DNA of 64,000 bases, from contig NZ_JAQZAK010000003.1 in NCBI RefSeq assembly GCF_028737265.1, positions 1 to 64,000 on the forward strand, written 5' to 3'. Within the stretch, counting starts at the first letter, position 1. Every line of letters starts with the position of its first letter. The DNA is from Actinomycetospora callitridis (lineage in GTDB: Bacteria; Actinomycetota; Actinomycetes; Mycobacteriales; Pseudonocardiaceae). Below the pieces are notes generated by a model that was given only the letters and a program-made list of their open reading frames with translations, did no database searches and was not told the DNA's origin. Below are positions 53,757-62,568 of the stretch, piece by piece. The position numbers were made by a program, and so were the translations under genes.

Positions 53757-54101
53757 ATGGCCGACCGCGTCCTCCGTGGCAGCCGTCTCGGCGCTGTCAG
53801 CTACGAGACCGACCGCGACCACGACCTCGCCCCCCGCCGTTCCTTCGCGTACCGCTGCCCCAAGGGCCACGACTTCGAGGTGCCGTTCTCGGACGACGCC
53901 GAGGCGCCCGTGACCTGGGAGTGCCGCCTCCACGGCGACGAGGGCAAGCGTATCGACGGCACCGAGCCCGAGCAGAAGAAGTCCAAGCCTCCGCGTACCC
54001 ACTGGGACATGCTGCTCGAGCGCCGTTCGGTGCCCGAGCTCGAGGAGCTGCTCGACGAGCGTCTCGGCCTGCTCAAGGAGCGCCGCTCCGAGAGCGCCTG
54101 A
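53757..54101 (+). CDS. rbpA: RNA polymerase-binding protein RbpA
   Basis: A 114-residue essential actinobacterial transcription factor that binds the principal sigma factor and RNA polymerase and stabilises open complexes. The N-terminal tail GSRLGAVSYETDRDHDLAPR, the core with two cysteines (YRCPKGHDFEVPF, WECRLHG) and the basic linker plus C-terminal sigma-interaction domain (RTHWDMLLERRSVPELEELL) are all present. gaaagga precedes the ATG. A rho-independent-like terminator follows. Confidence 0.96.
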   Translation: MADRVLRGSRLGAVSYETDRDHDLAPRRSFAYRCPKGHDFEVPFSDDAEAPVTWECRLHGDEGKRIDGTEPEQKKSKPPRTHWDMLLERRSVPELEELLDERLGLLKERRSESA

Positions 54102-54115
54102 GGCACTCACACCGC

Positions 54116-54147
54116 AAGGCCGTCCCGGCGCCGCCGGGGCGGCCTTT
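54116..54147 (+). terminator. Terminator of rbpA
   Basis: aaggccg and its complement cggcctt flank a further ccgg-rich stem, giving about 14 paired bases, followed by ttcgtgt. The start is 15 bases after the rbpA stop. Confidence 0.75.
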
Positions 54148-54222
54148 CGTGTGTCCTCGAGTGTCAGCGGCGTGCCGTCGCAAGACACTGAGTGTCCGTC
54201 ATCTTCCGTGGATCGCCGGGCA

Positions 54223-55002
54223 TCACGGTCGGCGGGGCCGCGCCCGCCGGCGTCGCGCACGGTCGCGCACGGCCCAGGACGTGATCCGCCACAGCGCCTC
54301 GCGGACGACGGCGCCGCTCATCTTCGACTCACCGTGGGCGCGCTCGACGAACGTGATCGGGACCTCGCGCACCCGCATCCCCGCCCGCTGCACGCGGAAC
54401 GCGACGTCGACCTGGAAGCAGTAGCCCTCCGAGGCGACCGTCGCCATGCCCACCTCGGCCAGCGCGCCGCGCCGGAAGCAGCGGTAGCCGCCGGTGACGT
54501 CGTGCAGCGAGAGCCGCAGTGCCCGGCGCGAATAGACGTTGCCCGCACGGGAGAGCAGGCGCCGGTGCCACGCCCAGCCCTCCGTCCCGCCGCCGGGCAC
54601 GTAGCGGGAGCCCAGGACGACGTCCGCGTCCCGGGCCGCCGCCAGCAGACGGGGCAGCTCCTCCGGGGCGTGCGAGCCGTCGGCGTCCATCTGCACGATC
54701 CAGCCGACGCCCTCGGCGAAGCCGTCGCACCCGCCGTCCAGCACCGCGCCGAACGCGTCCACGTAGGCCGCGCCGAGACCGGCCCGCGGCGCGTGGTGGT
54801 GCACCCGCACGCGGGCGTCGGTCGCGGCGATCGACTCCGCGAGCGCCCCGGTGCCGTCGGGGCTGCCGTCGTCGACGACGAGGATCCGCAGCCCGGGCAG
54901 GGTGTCCAGCAGCCGCGTGACGAGGCCGGGGAGGCTCTCGCGCTCGTTGTACGTGGGGACGGTGACCAGCACGTCGGCCCCGTCCGGACGCGGTCCCGTC
55001 AC
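54223..55002 (-). CDS. ppm1: Polyprenol-phosphate mannosyltransferase, GT2 family
   Basis: A 259-residue GT2 enzyme that makes polyprenyl-phospho-mannose for lipoglycan and protein mannosylation. Motifs: VTVPTYNERESLPGLV, LRILVVDDGSPDGTG, IVQMDADGSHAPEELP (metal-binding DxD) and TGGYRCFRRGAL. In M. tuberculosis the same domain is fused to the N-acyltransferase in one protein (Rv2051c); here it is separate but its GTG overlaps the lnt stop. It lies convergent to rbpA, as in mycobacteria. Confidence 0.88.
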   Translation of the reverse strand: MTGPRPDGADVLVTVPTYNERESLPGLVTRLLDTLPGLRILVVDDGSPDGTGALAESIAATDARVRVHHHAPRAGLGAAYVDAFGAVLDGGCDGFAEGVGWIVQMDADGSHAPEELPRLLAAARDADVVLGSRYVPGGGTEGWAWHRRLLSRAGNVYSRRALRLSLHDVTGGYRCFRRGALAEVGMATVASEGYCFQVDVAFRVQRAGMRVREVPITFVERAHGESKMSGAVVREALWRITSWAVRDRARRRRARPRRP

Positions 55003-56576
55003 GCGGCGTCCCGCCGACGCCGCACCAGCCCCACGGCCACCGCGGCGAACCCCAGCGCGACCAGCACCCACTCCGGACCGGGGCCCAGCCGCGTGGCGAG
55101 CGTCGTGGTCGTCCGCAGCGGCACCGTCTCGACGAGCAGCCCGGGTGTGAACAGCGGCCCGGTGCGCGCGACGAGCGTCCCGTCGGGCGCCACGATCGCG
55201 CTCTGCCCGCTCGTGGCGGCGATGACGACGGCGCGGTCGTGCTCGATCGCGCGCAGCCGCGACATCCCCTGCTGCTGGTAGGTCATGTCGCTGTAGCCGA
55301 AGGTCGCGTTGTTGGTGGGCACCGTGAGCAGGTCGGCCCCGCCGCGGACGGCGTCGCGCACGGAGTCGTCGAACACGACCTCGTAGCAGGTCACGACGCC
55401 GAGCCGGGCCGGGCCGGCGGGCAGCACGCCCGTCCCGGTGCCGGGCTCGAAGTCGGTGACCCGGTCGACCAGCGGCGAGACGAGCTCGGCGACGCCACGC
55501 AGCGGGATGTACTCGCCGAACGGGAGGATGTGGCGCTTCACGTACGTCGCGCCGGGACCCCGGCCCGGCCCCCAGACGATCGAGGCGTTGCGCGGCCCCC
55601 GGACCAGCGTGCCGTCCGGTGCGCGGGTGCCGGACAGCACCGCGCCGACCACCACCGGCACCCCGATCTCGTCGGTCACGGCCCGGATCTCCCGGGCGGC
55701 GTCGGCGTTGCGGATCGGGTCGATGTCCGAGGCGTTCTCGGGCCAGATCACCAGGTCGGGGCGGGGGGTCCGGCCCGCGCGGACGTCGTCGGCGAGGCGG
55801 CGGGTCTGCGCGACGTGGTTGTCGAGCACGGCCCGGCGCTGGGCGTTGAAGTCGAGACCCGCGCGCGGGACGTTGCCCTGCACGGCCGCCACCGTGATCG
55901 CGGGGCCCGGGGTGTCGGCGCGCACCGACGGCAGCGTCGCGAGGCCCGCGAGGGGCCCGAGCAGGACGGCGACCAGGGCGCCCGCCGCGGCGCGGGGACG
56001 CCGTGGGGGTCGCAGCGCGCGCACGAGGGCCCAGAGGCCGGCCCCGGACAGCGCGACGGCGACGCTCACCAGCGGCGCGCCACCCAGCGAGGCGAGCGGG
56101 GCGAACAGCCCGCCCGGCTGGCCGAACGCGATCTTCGCCCACGGGAAGCCGTCGAAGGGCCACCGCTCGATGAGGGCCTCGCCAGCCACCCAGAGGCACG
56201 CCACCCACACCGGCGCGCCGGGCAGGCGCGTCACCAGCGGGAACAGCGCCACCGGGACGGCGACCACCACCACCAGGGCGACGAGCAGGAGCAGCCAGAC
56301 GGCGCCGACGTACTCGCCGGTCCAGTTCAGCAGCGGCAGCTGGTAGGCGACGCCGACCAGCGCGCCGAGCCCGAAGGCGGTCCGCACCCGGCACCCGTCG
56401 ACGACGGCGACGACCAGGGCGAGGCCCAGCGGCGCGGCCCACCAGGCGCCGAACGGCGGGAACGCGACGTAGAGCAGGAGCCCCGCCACGACCGCGCCGA
56501 GCAGGCGCAGCCAGACGGCGCCCCGGGCGGAGCGTGCGGGTGTCGTCCGGGCGGGCTCGGGGTGGGCCGTCAGCAC
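54999..56576 (-). CDS. lnt: Apolipoprotein N-acyltransferase
   Basis: A 525-residue membrane enzyme that adds the third acyl chain to lipoproteins. About six N-terminal helices are followed by a nitrilase-like domain (about 230-480). The catalytic triad is visible as Glu in VIWPENAS, Lys in TYVKRHILPFGEYIPL and Cys in GVVTCYEVVF. It overlaps the downstream ppm gene by four bases, so it may support a complex like the fused mycobacterial protein. The GTG overlaps the end of the M24 gene by seven bases. Confidence 0.92.
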   Translation of the reverse strand: MLTAHPEPARTTPARSARGAVWLRLLGAVVAGLLLYVAFPPFGAWWAAPLGLALVVAVVDGCRVRTAFGLGALVGVAYQLPLLNWTGEYVGAVWLLLLVALVVVVAVPVALFPLVTRLPGAPVWVACLWVAGEALIERWPFDGFPWAKIAFGQPGGLFAPLASLGGAPLVSVAVALSGAGLWALVRALRPPRRPRAAAGALVAVLLGPLAGLATLPSVRADTPGPAITVAAVQGNVPRAGLDFNAQRRAVLDNHVAQTRRLADDVRAGRTPRPDLVIWPENASDIDPIRNADAAREIRAVTDEIGVPVVVGAVLSGTRAPDGTLVRGPRNASIVWGPGRGPGATYVKRHILPFGEYIPLRGVAELVSPLVDRVTDFEPGTGTGVLPAGPARLGVVTCYEVVFDDSVRDAVRGGADLLTVPTNNATFGYSDMTYQQQGMSRLRAIEHDRAVVIAATSGQSAIVAPDGTLVARTGPLFTPGLLVETVPLRTTTTLATRLGPGPEWVLVALGFAAVAVGLVRRRRDAA

Positions 56577-57694
56577 GAGAGCAGGTCGTGGGGCTGCCGG
56601 TTCACCGGCTCGCAGCCGTCGTCGGTGACCACGACGATGTCCTCGATGCGGGCACCCCAGCGCCCCGGGAAGTAGATCCCCGGCTCGATGCTGAAGGCCA
56701 TCCCCGGCTCGAGGACCAGGTCGTTGCCGGCCACGATGTAGGGCTCCTCGTGCACCTCGAGGCCGATGCCGTGCCCGGTGCGGTGCACGAAGTACTCGCC
56801 GTGCCCCGCGTCCCGGATGATCGCGCGGGCGGCCTCGTCGACGCTCTCGGCGGTGACGCCGGGACGCGCCGCGGCGACCGCCGCCGCCTGCGCGCGCTGG
56901 AGCACCGCGTACACGTCGCGGACCTCGTCGCCCGGCTCCCCCACCACGTAGGTGCGCGTGGAGTCGGAGTTGTAGCCCTCCGGCAGCGGCCCCCCGATGT
57001 CGACGACCACGACGTCGCCGGCCTGGATCACCCGGTCGGACACCTCGTGGTGCGGGCTCGCACCGTTCGGCCCGGAGCCCACGATGACGAACGCCGCCTC
57101 GGTGTGGCCCTCCTCGAGGATCGCGGCGGTGATGTCCGCGCCGACCTCGGCCTCGGTGCGCCCGGCCACGAGCCAGCCGGGGACCCGGGCGTGCACGGCG
57201 TCGATGGCCGCGCCGGCCCGGCGCAGGGCGTCGACCTCCACGTCGTCCTTGCGCATGCGCAGCTCGCGCAGCACCGGCGTCGCCAGCTCCAGCGAGGCCT
57301 GCGGCAGGGCGTCACGCAGGCCGAGGACGTGCAGGGCGGGCATGTCGGCGACCACCGCCACGCGCCGTGCGCCCGCCGTAGGGGAAGTGGCGAGCCGGGA
57401 GGCGGCCAGGGCGTGCGGGTCGACACCGTCGGTCCAGGTCAGCGTCTCCATCGCGTCGACGGCGGTGCCGTCGAGGCCGGGACGCTCCAGCGTCGGGACG
57501 ACGAACGCGACGTCGCCGTCGACGGGCAGCAGCAGGGCCGAGAGCCGTTCGTGGGAGTGCTTGACGACGCCAGTGAGGTACTGGAGATCGGGCCCGGGCG
57601 TGATCACCAGGGCGTCGACCCCGGCCTGCCGGGCGGCGGCCCGGGCGCGCTCGAGCCGGGCCGTCACGCGGTCGGACGCGAGGGTGCTGCTCAT
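56570..57694 (-). CDS. M24-family metallopeptidase (Xaa-Pro peptidase-like)
   Basis: A 374-residue pita-bread enzyme. The N-terminal creatinase-like domain has GVDALVITPGPDLQYLTGV. In the catalytic domain the metal ligands are seen in VVVDIGGPLPEGYNSDSTRT (two Asp), HRTGHGIGLEVHEEPYI (His), FSIEPGIYF (Glu) and ARIEDIVVV (Glu). Probable aminopeptidase P or prolidase. The minus strand has TAGGCT eight bases before the ATG, which hints at a leaderless start. Confidence 0.9.
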   Translation of the reverse strand: MSSTLASDRVTARLERARAAARQAGVDALVITPGPDLQYLTGVVKHSHERLSALLLPVDGDVAFVVPTLERPGLDGTAVDAMETLTWTDGVDPHALAASRLATSPTAGARRVAVVADMPALHVLGLRDALPQASLELATPVLRELRMRKDDVEVDALRRAGAAIDAVHARVPGWLVAGRTEAEVGADITAAILEEGHTEAAFVIVGSGPNGASPHHEVSDRVIQAGDVVVVDIGGPLPEGYNSDSTRTYVVGEPGDEVRDVYAVLQRAQAAAVAAARPGVTAESVDEAARAIIRDAGHGEYFVHRTGHGIGLEVHEEPYIVAGNDLVLEPGMAFSIEPGIYFPGRWGARIEDIVVVTDDGCEPVNRQPHDLLSC

Positions 57695-57768
57695 GGTCGC
57701 CGAGCCTAGGACAGGCGGGGCCGCGCGGGGTGCGCCCCGGGTCAGGTCCCCGGGGCGCACCCGCGGGA

Positions 57769-57975
57769 TCACTCGGCGAGCTTCGCGAACGCCTGCGCCC
57801 AGAGGAAGTACTTGTTCGTGCCCAGGTCGCGCACGGTCTTGATGTTGAACGCCTCCTTGAGCTTCTCGGCGTCGCTCTCGCTCACGCCCTGCAGGGCGGC
57901 GACCGGTGCGTCGGCGATCTCCTGCGCGGACTTGGTCTCGTATTCCTTGTCGAGCTTGGACGCGATGTCACCCAT
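57769..57975 (-). CDS. Small helix-hairpin-helix-like protein
   Basis: A 68-residue soluble protein: GDIASKLDKEYETKSAQEIA, then APVAALQGVSESDAEKLKEA and FNIKTVRDLGTNKYFLWAQA. The middle looks like an HhH motif of the kind found in nucleic acid-binding proteins, but this is only a resemblance. Function unknown. ggagggag before the ATG is a strong ribosome site, implying good expression. Confidence 0.75.
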   Translation of the reverse strand: MGDIASKLDKEYETKSAQEIADAPVAALQGVSESDAEKLKEAFNIKTVRDLGTNKYFLWAQAFAKLAE

Positions 57976-58110
57976 GGTGGGTCTCCCTCCGGTGTGCGGG
58001 ACTGGCACCCGGCCTGTGCCCGCTCGTCGCGGGAGTCACGCGGTACTCATCCTCCGGACTGAGTAGTCCTCCCCTGGGCGGGCCGGTCGCGGCAGGACAG
58101 GCTCCGTGCC

Positions 58111-60054
58111 ATGAACACCCCGGTGCCGCAGGACGCGCTCGTCGCCCGCCTCGGTGACGACCTCGCGGGCGTGGCCCGCGAGGTGGACCGCATCCGCACG
58201 ACCCTCCTGACGATGCAGAGCGCCCCGCGGCCGAGCGCCCCGGCGCCCCTGCCGGCTCCCCCGCCGCCCGGACCGTGGGCCCCGCCGGTCGCGTGGGCCC
58301 CGCCGCCCCCGAGCTGGGGGCCGCCGGCTCGTCCCCCGCGCGCGCCCCGTCCGCCCCGCGCCCCCCGCGCCGCCTGGTCGCCGGCCAAGCTGCTCGCGGT
58401 CACCGGCGCGGCCACGACGGTGCTCGGTGTCGTGCTGCTGCTCGTCCTCGCCGCCGGACGCGGCTGGTTCGGGCCCGAGGCGCGGGTGATCGGCGGCGCC
58501 GTGCTCGGCCTGGCCCTGGTCGGGATCGGGGTGCGCGTGCGGCGCCGGGCCGCCGACGCCCCCGACCCGTCCACGGCCGTACCGACCGCCGCGGTCGCCC
58601 TCGCCGCGACCGGCGTGGCGACGCTCTTCCTCACCGTCGCCGCCGCCGTCGCCCTCTTCGGGCTCCTGCCCCTCGCGCTCGGCGCCCCGTTCGCCCTGGC
58701 GGTCACCGCCGGCGGGCTCGTGCTGGCCGACCACTGGCGCCACCAGGGCCTCGCCCTCGGCGTGCTGGTCGCCGCCGGGCTGGCCGCTCCCCTGGTCGTC
58801 GGCGGACCGACGCCCACGCTCGTCGCCCTCGTGCTCGGTGCCCAGGTCGCCGCGGTGCTCGTCGCCCGCCGGCGCACCTGGCCCGCCGTCGCGACGACCG
58901 CCGCCGTCGTCTCGACCGTCGCGGCCCTCGGCGCCGCGATCCGGCTGCTCGCCGGCGCCCCCGACACCCACCTCGCCACCACCGTCGCGGTGCTCGCGGT
59001 CCTCGTCGCGGGCGGCGTCTCGGCCGTCCTGCTCGGCGCGTCCGGCCGGGTGACGGCCACGGCCGTGCTCGGGGCCCCGGTGCTGCCGGTCCTGCTCGTC
59101 AGCATCGGCCTGGCCCGCGTCCCGGGCACCCTCGTCGCCGGCGGGGTCGCGGTCGCCCTCTTGCTCGCCGTGGTCGCCCTGGACCGTGTCGGCGCTCCGA
59201 CGGGCCACCGCGCGCTCGCTCTCGTCGCCGGGGCCGGCGCCACCGGCGCGCTGCTGGTCGCGACCGTCCTCGCGATGGGCTCCGGCCCGCTGTCGCTGCC
59301 CCTGCTCGCCGAGGCCCTCGTGCTCGGCGTCGCCGCGGCGGTGACCCGCCGGGCCGGCCCGTTGCTCGCCGCCGCCGTGCTGGGCGCCGTCGGGGGCCTG
59401 GTCGCGCTGGGGGTGGACGCGCCGATGGAGCTCGTCGCGAGCTTCCCGGCCCGCCCGTTCGTCGTCACCCTGCCGGGCGGCGCCGTCACCGCGGGCGCGG
59501 TCGGCGAGCTCGCCGCCGCCCTCGTCGTCGACCTCCTGCTCTCCGCCGTCGCCCTGGTCGGACTGGTCGCGCTGGGGCGGCTCGGGTGGCTGCGCGACCG
59601 CGGCCGCGCCGCGACGGCCGCCGGCCTGCTCGGCGTCGTCGCGCTCTACGGGGCGGCCGGTGCGGTCGTGACCGCGGCGCTGCTGGTCTCGCCGACCCGC
59701 GACGCGTTCCTCGTCGGGCACGTCCTCGTGACGGTGTCGTGGACCGCGATCGCGCTGGTCCTGCTCGCGCGGGGCCTGAAGGACTCGCTCTCGCGGGTGC
59801 TCGGCGGCGTGCTGGTGATCGCCGCGGTGGTGAAGCTCGTGACCTTCGACCTCACCGCCCTCGACGGCCTCGCCCGCGTCGCGGCGTTCCTCGGCGCAGG
59901 CCTCGTCCTGCTCGCGGCCGGGTCGCGCTACGCCAAGGCCGTCGCCGCCGCGCCGGGAGCGTCCGGTGCGGACGGCGCGGCCGCGGCGCCCGGCCCGGCG
60001 GGCTCGTCGGAGGTCGGCCCGTCGACGGGCGGCGGGCGCCGGCCGGAGGCGTGA
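58111..60054 (+). CDS. DUF2339 polytopic membrane protein
   Basis: A 647-residue protein with a short N-terminal helix (VARLGDDLAGVAREVDRIRT), a Pro-rich basic linker (about residues 35-88) and then some eighteen or more hydrophobic helices. RVIGGAVLGLALVGIGVRVR and the C-terminal DGLARVAAFLGAGLVLLAAG fit DUF2339. Function unknown. The tail is again Ala/Gly/Pro-rich and hydrophilic. A strong hairpin follows its stop. Confidence 0.82.
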   Translation: MNTPVPQDALVARLGDDLAGVAREVDRIRTTLLTMQSAPRPSAPAPLPAPPPPGPWAPPVAWAPPPPSWGPPARPPRAPRPPRAPRAAWSPAKLLAVTGAATTVLGVVLLLVLAAGRGWFGPEARVIGGAVLGLALVGIGVRVRRRAADAPDPSTAVPTAAVALAATGVATLFLTVAAAVALFGLLPLALGAPFALAVTAGGLVLADHWRHQGLALGVLVAAGLAAPLVVGGPTPTLVALVLGAQVAAVLVARRRTWPAVATTAAVVSTVAALGAAIRLLAGAPDTHLATTVAVLAVLVAGGVSAVLLGASGRVTATAVLGAPVLPVLLVSIGLARVPGTLVAGGVAVALLLAVVALDRVGAPTGHRALALVAGAGATGALLVATVLAMGSGPLSLPLLAEALVLGVAAAVTRRAGPLLAAAVLGAVGGLVALGVDAPMELVASFPARPFVVTLPGGAVTAGAVGELAAALVVDLLLSAVALVGLVALGRLGWLRDRGRAATAAGLLGVVALYGAAGAVVTAALLVSPTRDAFLVGHVLVTVSWTAIALVLLARGLKDSLSRVLGGVLVIAAVVKLVTFDLTALDGLARVAAFLGAGLVLLAAGSRYAKAVAAAPGASGADGAAAAPGPAGSSEVGPSTGGGRRPEA

Positions 60055-60060
60055 CGCCCG

Positions 60061-60110
60061 GGCTCGTGCGCGCCCGTCCGTGTCGGAACACGGGCAGGCG
60101 CGCACGAGCC
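60061..60110 (+). terminator. Hairpin after the DUF2339 gene
   Basis: Perfect 14-bp arms, ggctcgtgcgcgcc at 60061-60074 and its complement at 60097-60110, with a smaller ccgtgt/acacgg stem inside. It starts seven bases after the stop. Confidence 0.8.
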
Positions 60111-60138
60111 TGCCGCGTCGAGTGGGAAGCTGCCGCTC

Positions 60139-61110
60139 ATGGACGCGCCGGTGATGCTGCTCGACTCGGCCAGCCTGTGGTTCCGGGCCTTCTACGGGGT
60201 CCCGGCCACCTTGACGGCCGAGGACGGGACGCCGGTGAACGCGGCCCGCGGGTTCTGCGACATGGTCGCCCGCCTGGTCCGCGAGCGCCGCCCCGGCGCC
60301 GTGATCGCGTGCCTCGACCGCGACTGGCGTCCGGCGTTCCGCGTGCGGGCGATCCCGTCGTACAAGGCCCACCGCGTCGACCCCACGATGGGCGACCCGT
60401 CCTCCCCCGTCGGTGGCGCCCCCGACGCCGAGGCCGCGCCGCCCGAGCTCGGGCCGCAGGTCGAGATCATCTTGCAGGCGCTCGCCGCCGCCGGGATCCC
60501 GACCGCGGGCGCCGAGGGCTACGAGGCCGACGACGTCATCGGCACCCTGTGCGCCACCGAGACCACCGACGCCATCGAGGTGGTCAGCGGCGACCGGGAC
60601 CTGCTGCAGCTCGTCCGCGACGAGCCCGCCCCGATCCGCATCGTCTACATCGCCCGCGGGGTGTCGAAGTACGAGCTCTACGGGCCGGAGGACGTCGCCG
60701 CCCGCTACGGCGTGCCCGTCGCCCGCGCCGGCGACGGCTACGCCGAGATGGCGATGCTGCGCGGCGATCCCTCCGACGGCCTGCCCGGGGTCGCCGGCAT
60801 CGGGGAGAAGACCGCGGCGCAGGTGATCTCCAAGTTCGGCTCGTGGGACGAGATGATCTCCGCGGTGCTCGACCGCTCCGACACCCGCATGTCCTCGGCC
60901 GTGCGCGCGAAGATGGCGCGGGCCGGCGAGTACCTCGTCGTCGCGCCCGAGGTCGTCCGCGTCGCCCCCGACGCCCCCATCGACTGGACCGGCGAGCGAC
61001 GCACCCTGCCCCACGAGCCCGCGGACCCGGACGCGCTCGCGGCCCTCGCCGAGCGCTGGAACCTCACCGGCTCGGTCGACCGGCTCGTCTCGGCGCTGCG
61101 GGGCGAGTAG
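60139..61110 (+). CDS. 5'-3' exonuclease (DNA polymerase I N-terminal-like)
   Basis: A 323-residue stand-alone flap/5'-3' exonuclease. MLLDSASLWFRAFYGVP, then FRVRAIPSYKAHR, EGYEADDVIGTLC, VVSGDRDLLQLV and GDPSDGLPGVAGIGEKTA (the HhH) show the metal-binding acidic cluster. It is the equivalent of Rv2090 and keeps its place near helY. It may process flaps or RNA primers alongside PolA. Confidence 0.92.
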   Translation: MDAPVMLLDSASLWFRAFYGVPATLTAEDGTPVNAARGFCDMVARLVRERRPGAVIACLDRDWRPAFRVRAIPSYKAHRVDPTMGDPSSPVGGAPDAEAAPPELGPQVEIILQALAAAGIPTAGAEGYEADDVIGTLCATETTDAIEVVSGDRDLLQLVRDEPAPIRIVYIARGVSKYELYGPEDVAARYGVPVARAGDGYAEMAMLRGDPSDGLPGVAGIGEKTAAQVISKFGSWDEMISAVLDRSDTRMSSAVRAKMARAGEYLVVAPEVVRVAPDAPIDWTGERRTLPHEPADPDALAALAERWNLTGSVDRLVSALRGE

Positions 61111-61116
61111 GGCGGG

Positions 61117-61530
61117 TCAGCCGTCCTGGCCGCGGCCCTGCTCGGCGAGCCAGGCCTTCGCGACGGTCTTCGGCGCGCGGTCGACCCAGGCGTCCTCCAC
61201 CAGCTCGCGCAGCTCGTCGACCCCGATCCGCTCCAGACGCACGAGCACCGCGGGGAAACCGTCGAAGTGCGGCGTCGTGAAGTAGACGGCCGGGTCGTCG
61301 GCGATCAGCGCCTCCTTGACGCCGAGGTCCGCCACCCGCACGCCGAGCACGTCGCCCTCGGGCAGCGGCACGCCCGCGGCCTCGAGGGCCGCCTCGTCGG
61401 AGCGGCGCAGCGGGCGCTCCCAGACGAAGCCCTTCTTCGACACCCGCCAGGTCGCCGACCCCCACGACACCGCCTCGTCGGTGCGCGGCAGGGCCAGGGC
61501 GAGACGGCGGACGTCGTCGAGCGTCGCCAT
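61117..61530 (-). CDS. MmcQ/YjbR-family protein
   Basis: A 137-residue protein with the double-wing fold of YjbR: TLDDVRRLALALPRTDEAVS, WRVSKKGFVWERPL and YFTTPHFDGFPAVLVRLERI. DNA binding was proposed for this fold, but function is not known. Its ATG overlaps the stop of the DUF4333 gene (TGATG), so they are coupled. Confidence 0.87.
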   Translation of the reverse strand: MATLDDVRRLALALPRTDEAVSWGSATWRVSKKGFVWERPLRRSDEAALEAAGVPLPEGDVLGVRVADLGVKEALIADDPAVYFTTPHFDGFPAVLVRLERIGVDELRELVEDAWVDRAPKTVAKAWLAEQGRGQDG

Positions 61531-62564
61531 CAGCGTGGTTGCCCGACCGAGTAGGTGCCGCTCGCGTCGATGATCGAGACGGGCACCTGGGCGGGCCGGC
61601 CGTCGACGGTCGCGGAGCAGGTGAACGTCGCCCCGGGCCGTACCTCCTGGTCCGACGGGCACGTGACCCCGGTGATCTGGCGGCGCCAGTCCTCGGTGAC
61701 CACCCGCGTGACGCCCTGCGTCACCGAGTCCGCGTCGAGGACGTCGACCCGCGCGAACCGCGGCCCGACGACGAACGCCAGGAGCCCCAGCACGATCAGC
61801 GCGATCACGATGAGGGCCGCGACGACCAGGCCCAGCGCCTTCCAGGGGAAGGGCTTGCGGGGCTGCGGCGGGTACGGGCCACCCCAGCCGGGACCGGGCC
61901 GGCCCCACCCCGTCGCGGTGCCGGGCGCCGCCCACACCGACGTCGGGTTCGGCCCGGGGCCGGGGGCGGGCTGCTGCACGTAGCCGGTCGGGCCGTAGCC
62001 GGGCTGGGGGCCGTGGCCCTGGTGCTGTCCGTAGCCCTGCTGTCCGTAGCCCTGCTGTCCGTAGCCCTGCTGTCCGTAGCCCTGCTGTCCGTAGCCCTGC
62101 TGTCCGTAGCCCTGCTGTCCGTAGCCCTGCTGCGGTCCCTGTCCCGGCGGACCCCAGGCGGCGGTCTGCTGGCCGATCTGGCCGTAGCCGGCCTGGCCGT
62201 ACCCCGGCTGCTGCCCGTAGCTCGCCTGGCCGTACCCCGTCGACGGACCGGACGGCGGGGCCCAGGGCTGCTCGGCCGGGCCGGGCTGCTGCTGGCCGGG
62301 CTGCTGTGGCGCCGAGCCGCCGGGCGGCGCCCACGGGCTCGGCTCGCCGGCGGCGGTCGCCGGCTCCGTCGGCGCGGGCAGCCCCTCGGGCGGGGTGTCG
62401 TCGCGGGTGGCCGCGCTCCCGGGAGCCGGGCCGTCCGGCCCCGCACCGTTCGGCCTCGGGTCCTCCGCCGAACGCTCCGCCTGCGAGCCCTCCGTGCCCC
62501 CCGCCGCGGGCGGCGCCCAGGGCGACTCCGGCCCGGCGCTCGGCTCCTCCGGCGGCGTGCTCAC
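61530..62564 (-). CDS. DUF4333 membrane protein with Gln/Gly/Tyr repeats
   Basis: A 344-residue protein. The N-terminal 235 residues are disordered, Pro/Gly/Gln-rich and contain seven exact GYGQQ repeats encoded by a 15-bp unit. One membrane helix follows ([20 protein letters not shown], about residues 237-257), then an outer DUF4333 domain with a cysteine pair ([22 protein letters not shown]) likely forming a disulfide. It matches Rv2091c in position, between the exonuclease and helY. The tail could drive self-association. GTG start. Confidence 0.85.
   Translation of the reverse strand: MSTPPEEPSAGPESPWAPPAAGGTEGSQAERSAEDPRPNGAGPDGPAPGSAATRDDTPPEGLPAPTEPATAAGEPSPWAPPGGSAPQQPGQQQPGPAEQPWAPPSGPSTGYGQASYGQQPGYGQAGYGQIGQQTAAWGPPGQGPQQGYGQQGYGQQGYGQQGYGQQGYGQQGYGQQGYGQHQGHGPQPGYGPTGYVQQPAPGPGPNPTSVWAAPGTATGWGRPGPGWGGPYPPQPRKPFPWKALGLVVAALIVIALIVLGLLAFVVGPRFARVDVLDADSVTQGVTRVVTEDWRRQITGVTCPSDQEVRPGATFTCSATVDGRPAQVPVSIIDASGTYSVGQPR
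62026..62130. repeat. Seven perfect copies of a 15-bp tandem repeat
   Basis: The unit tgtccgtagccctgc is repeated seven times with no base change at all, inside the DUF4333 coding sequence where it encodes GYGQQ on the minus strand. The identity at silent positions shows recent expansion, and copy number is expected to vary. Confidence 0.95.
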
Positions 62565-62568
62565 GGCC

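Noticed and set aside
62026..62130. CRISPR array
   Set aside because: The repeats are adjacent, have no spacers, are only 15 bp and lie in a coding frame as GYGQQ codons.
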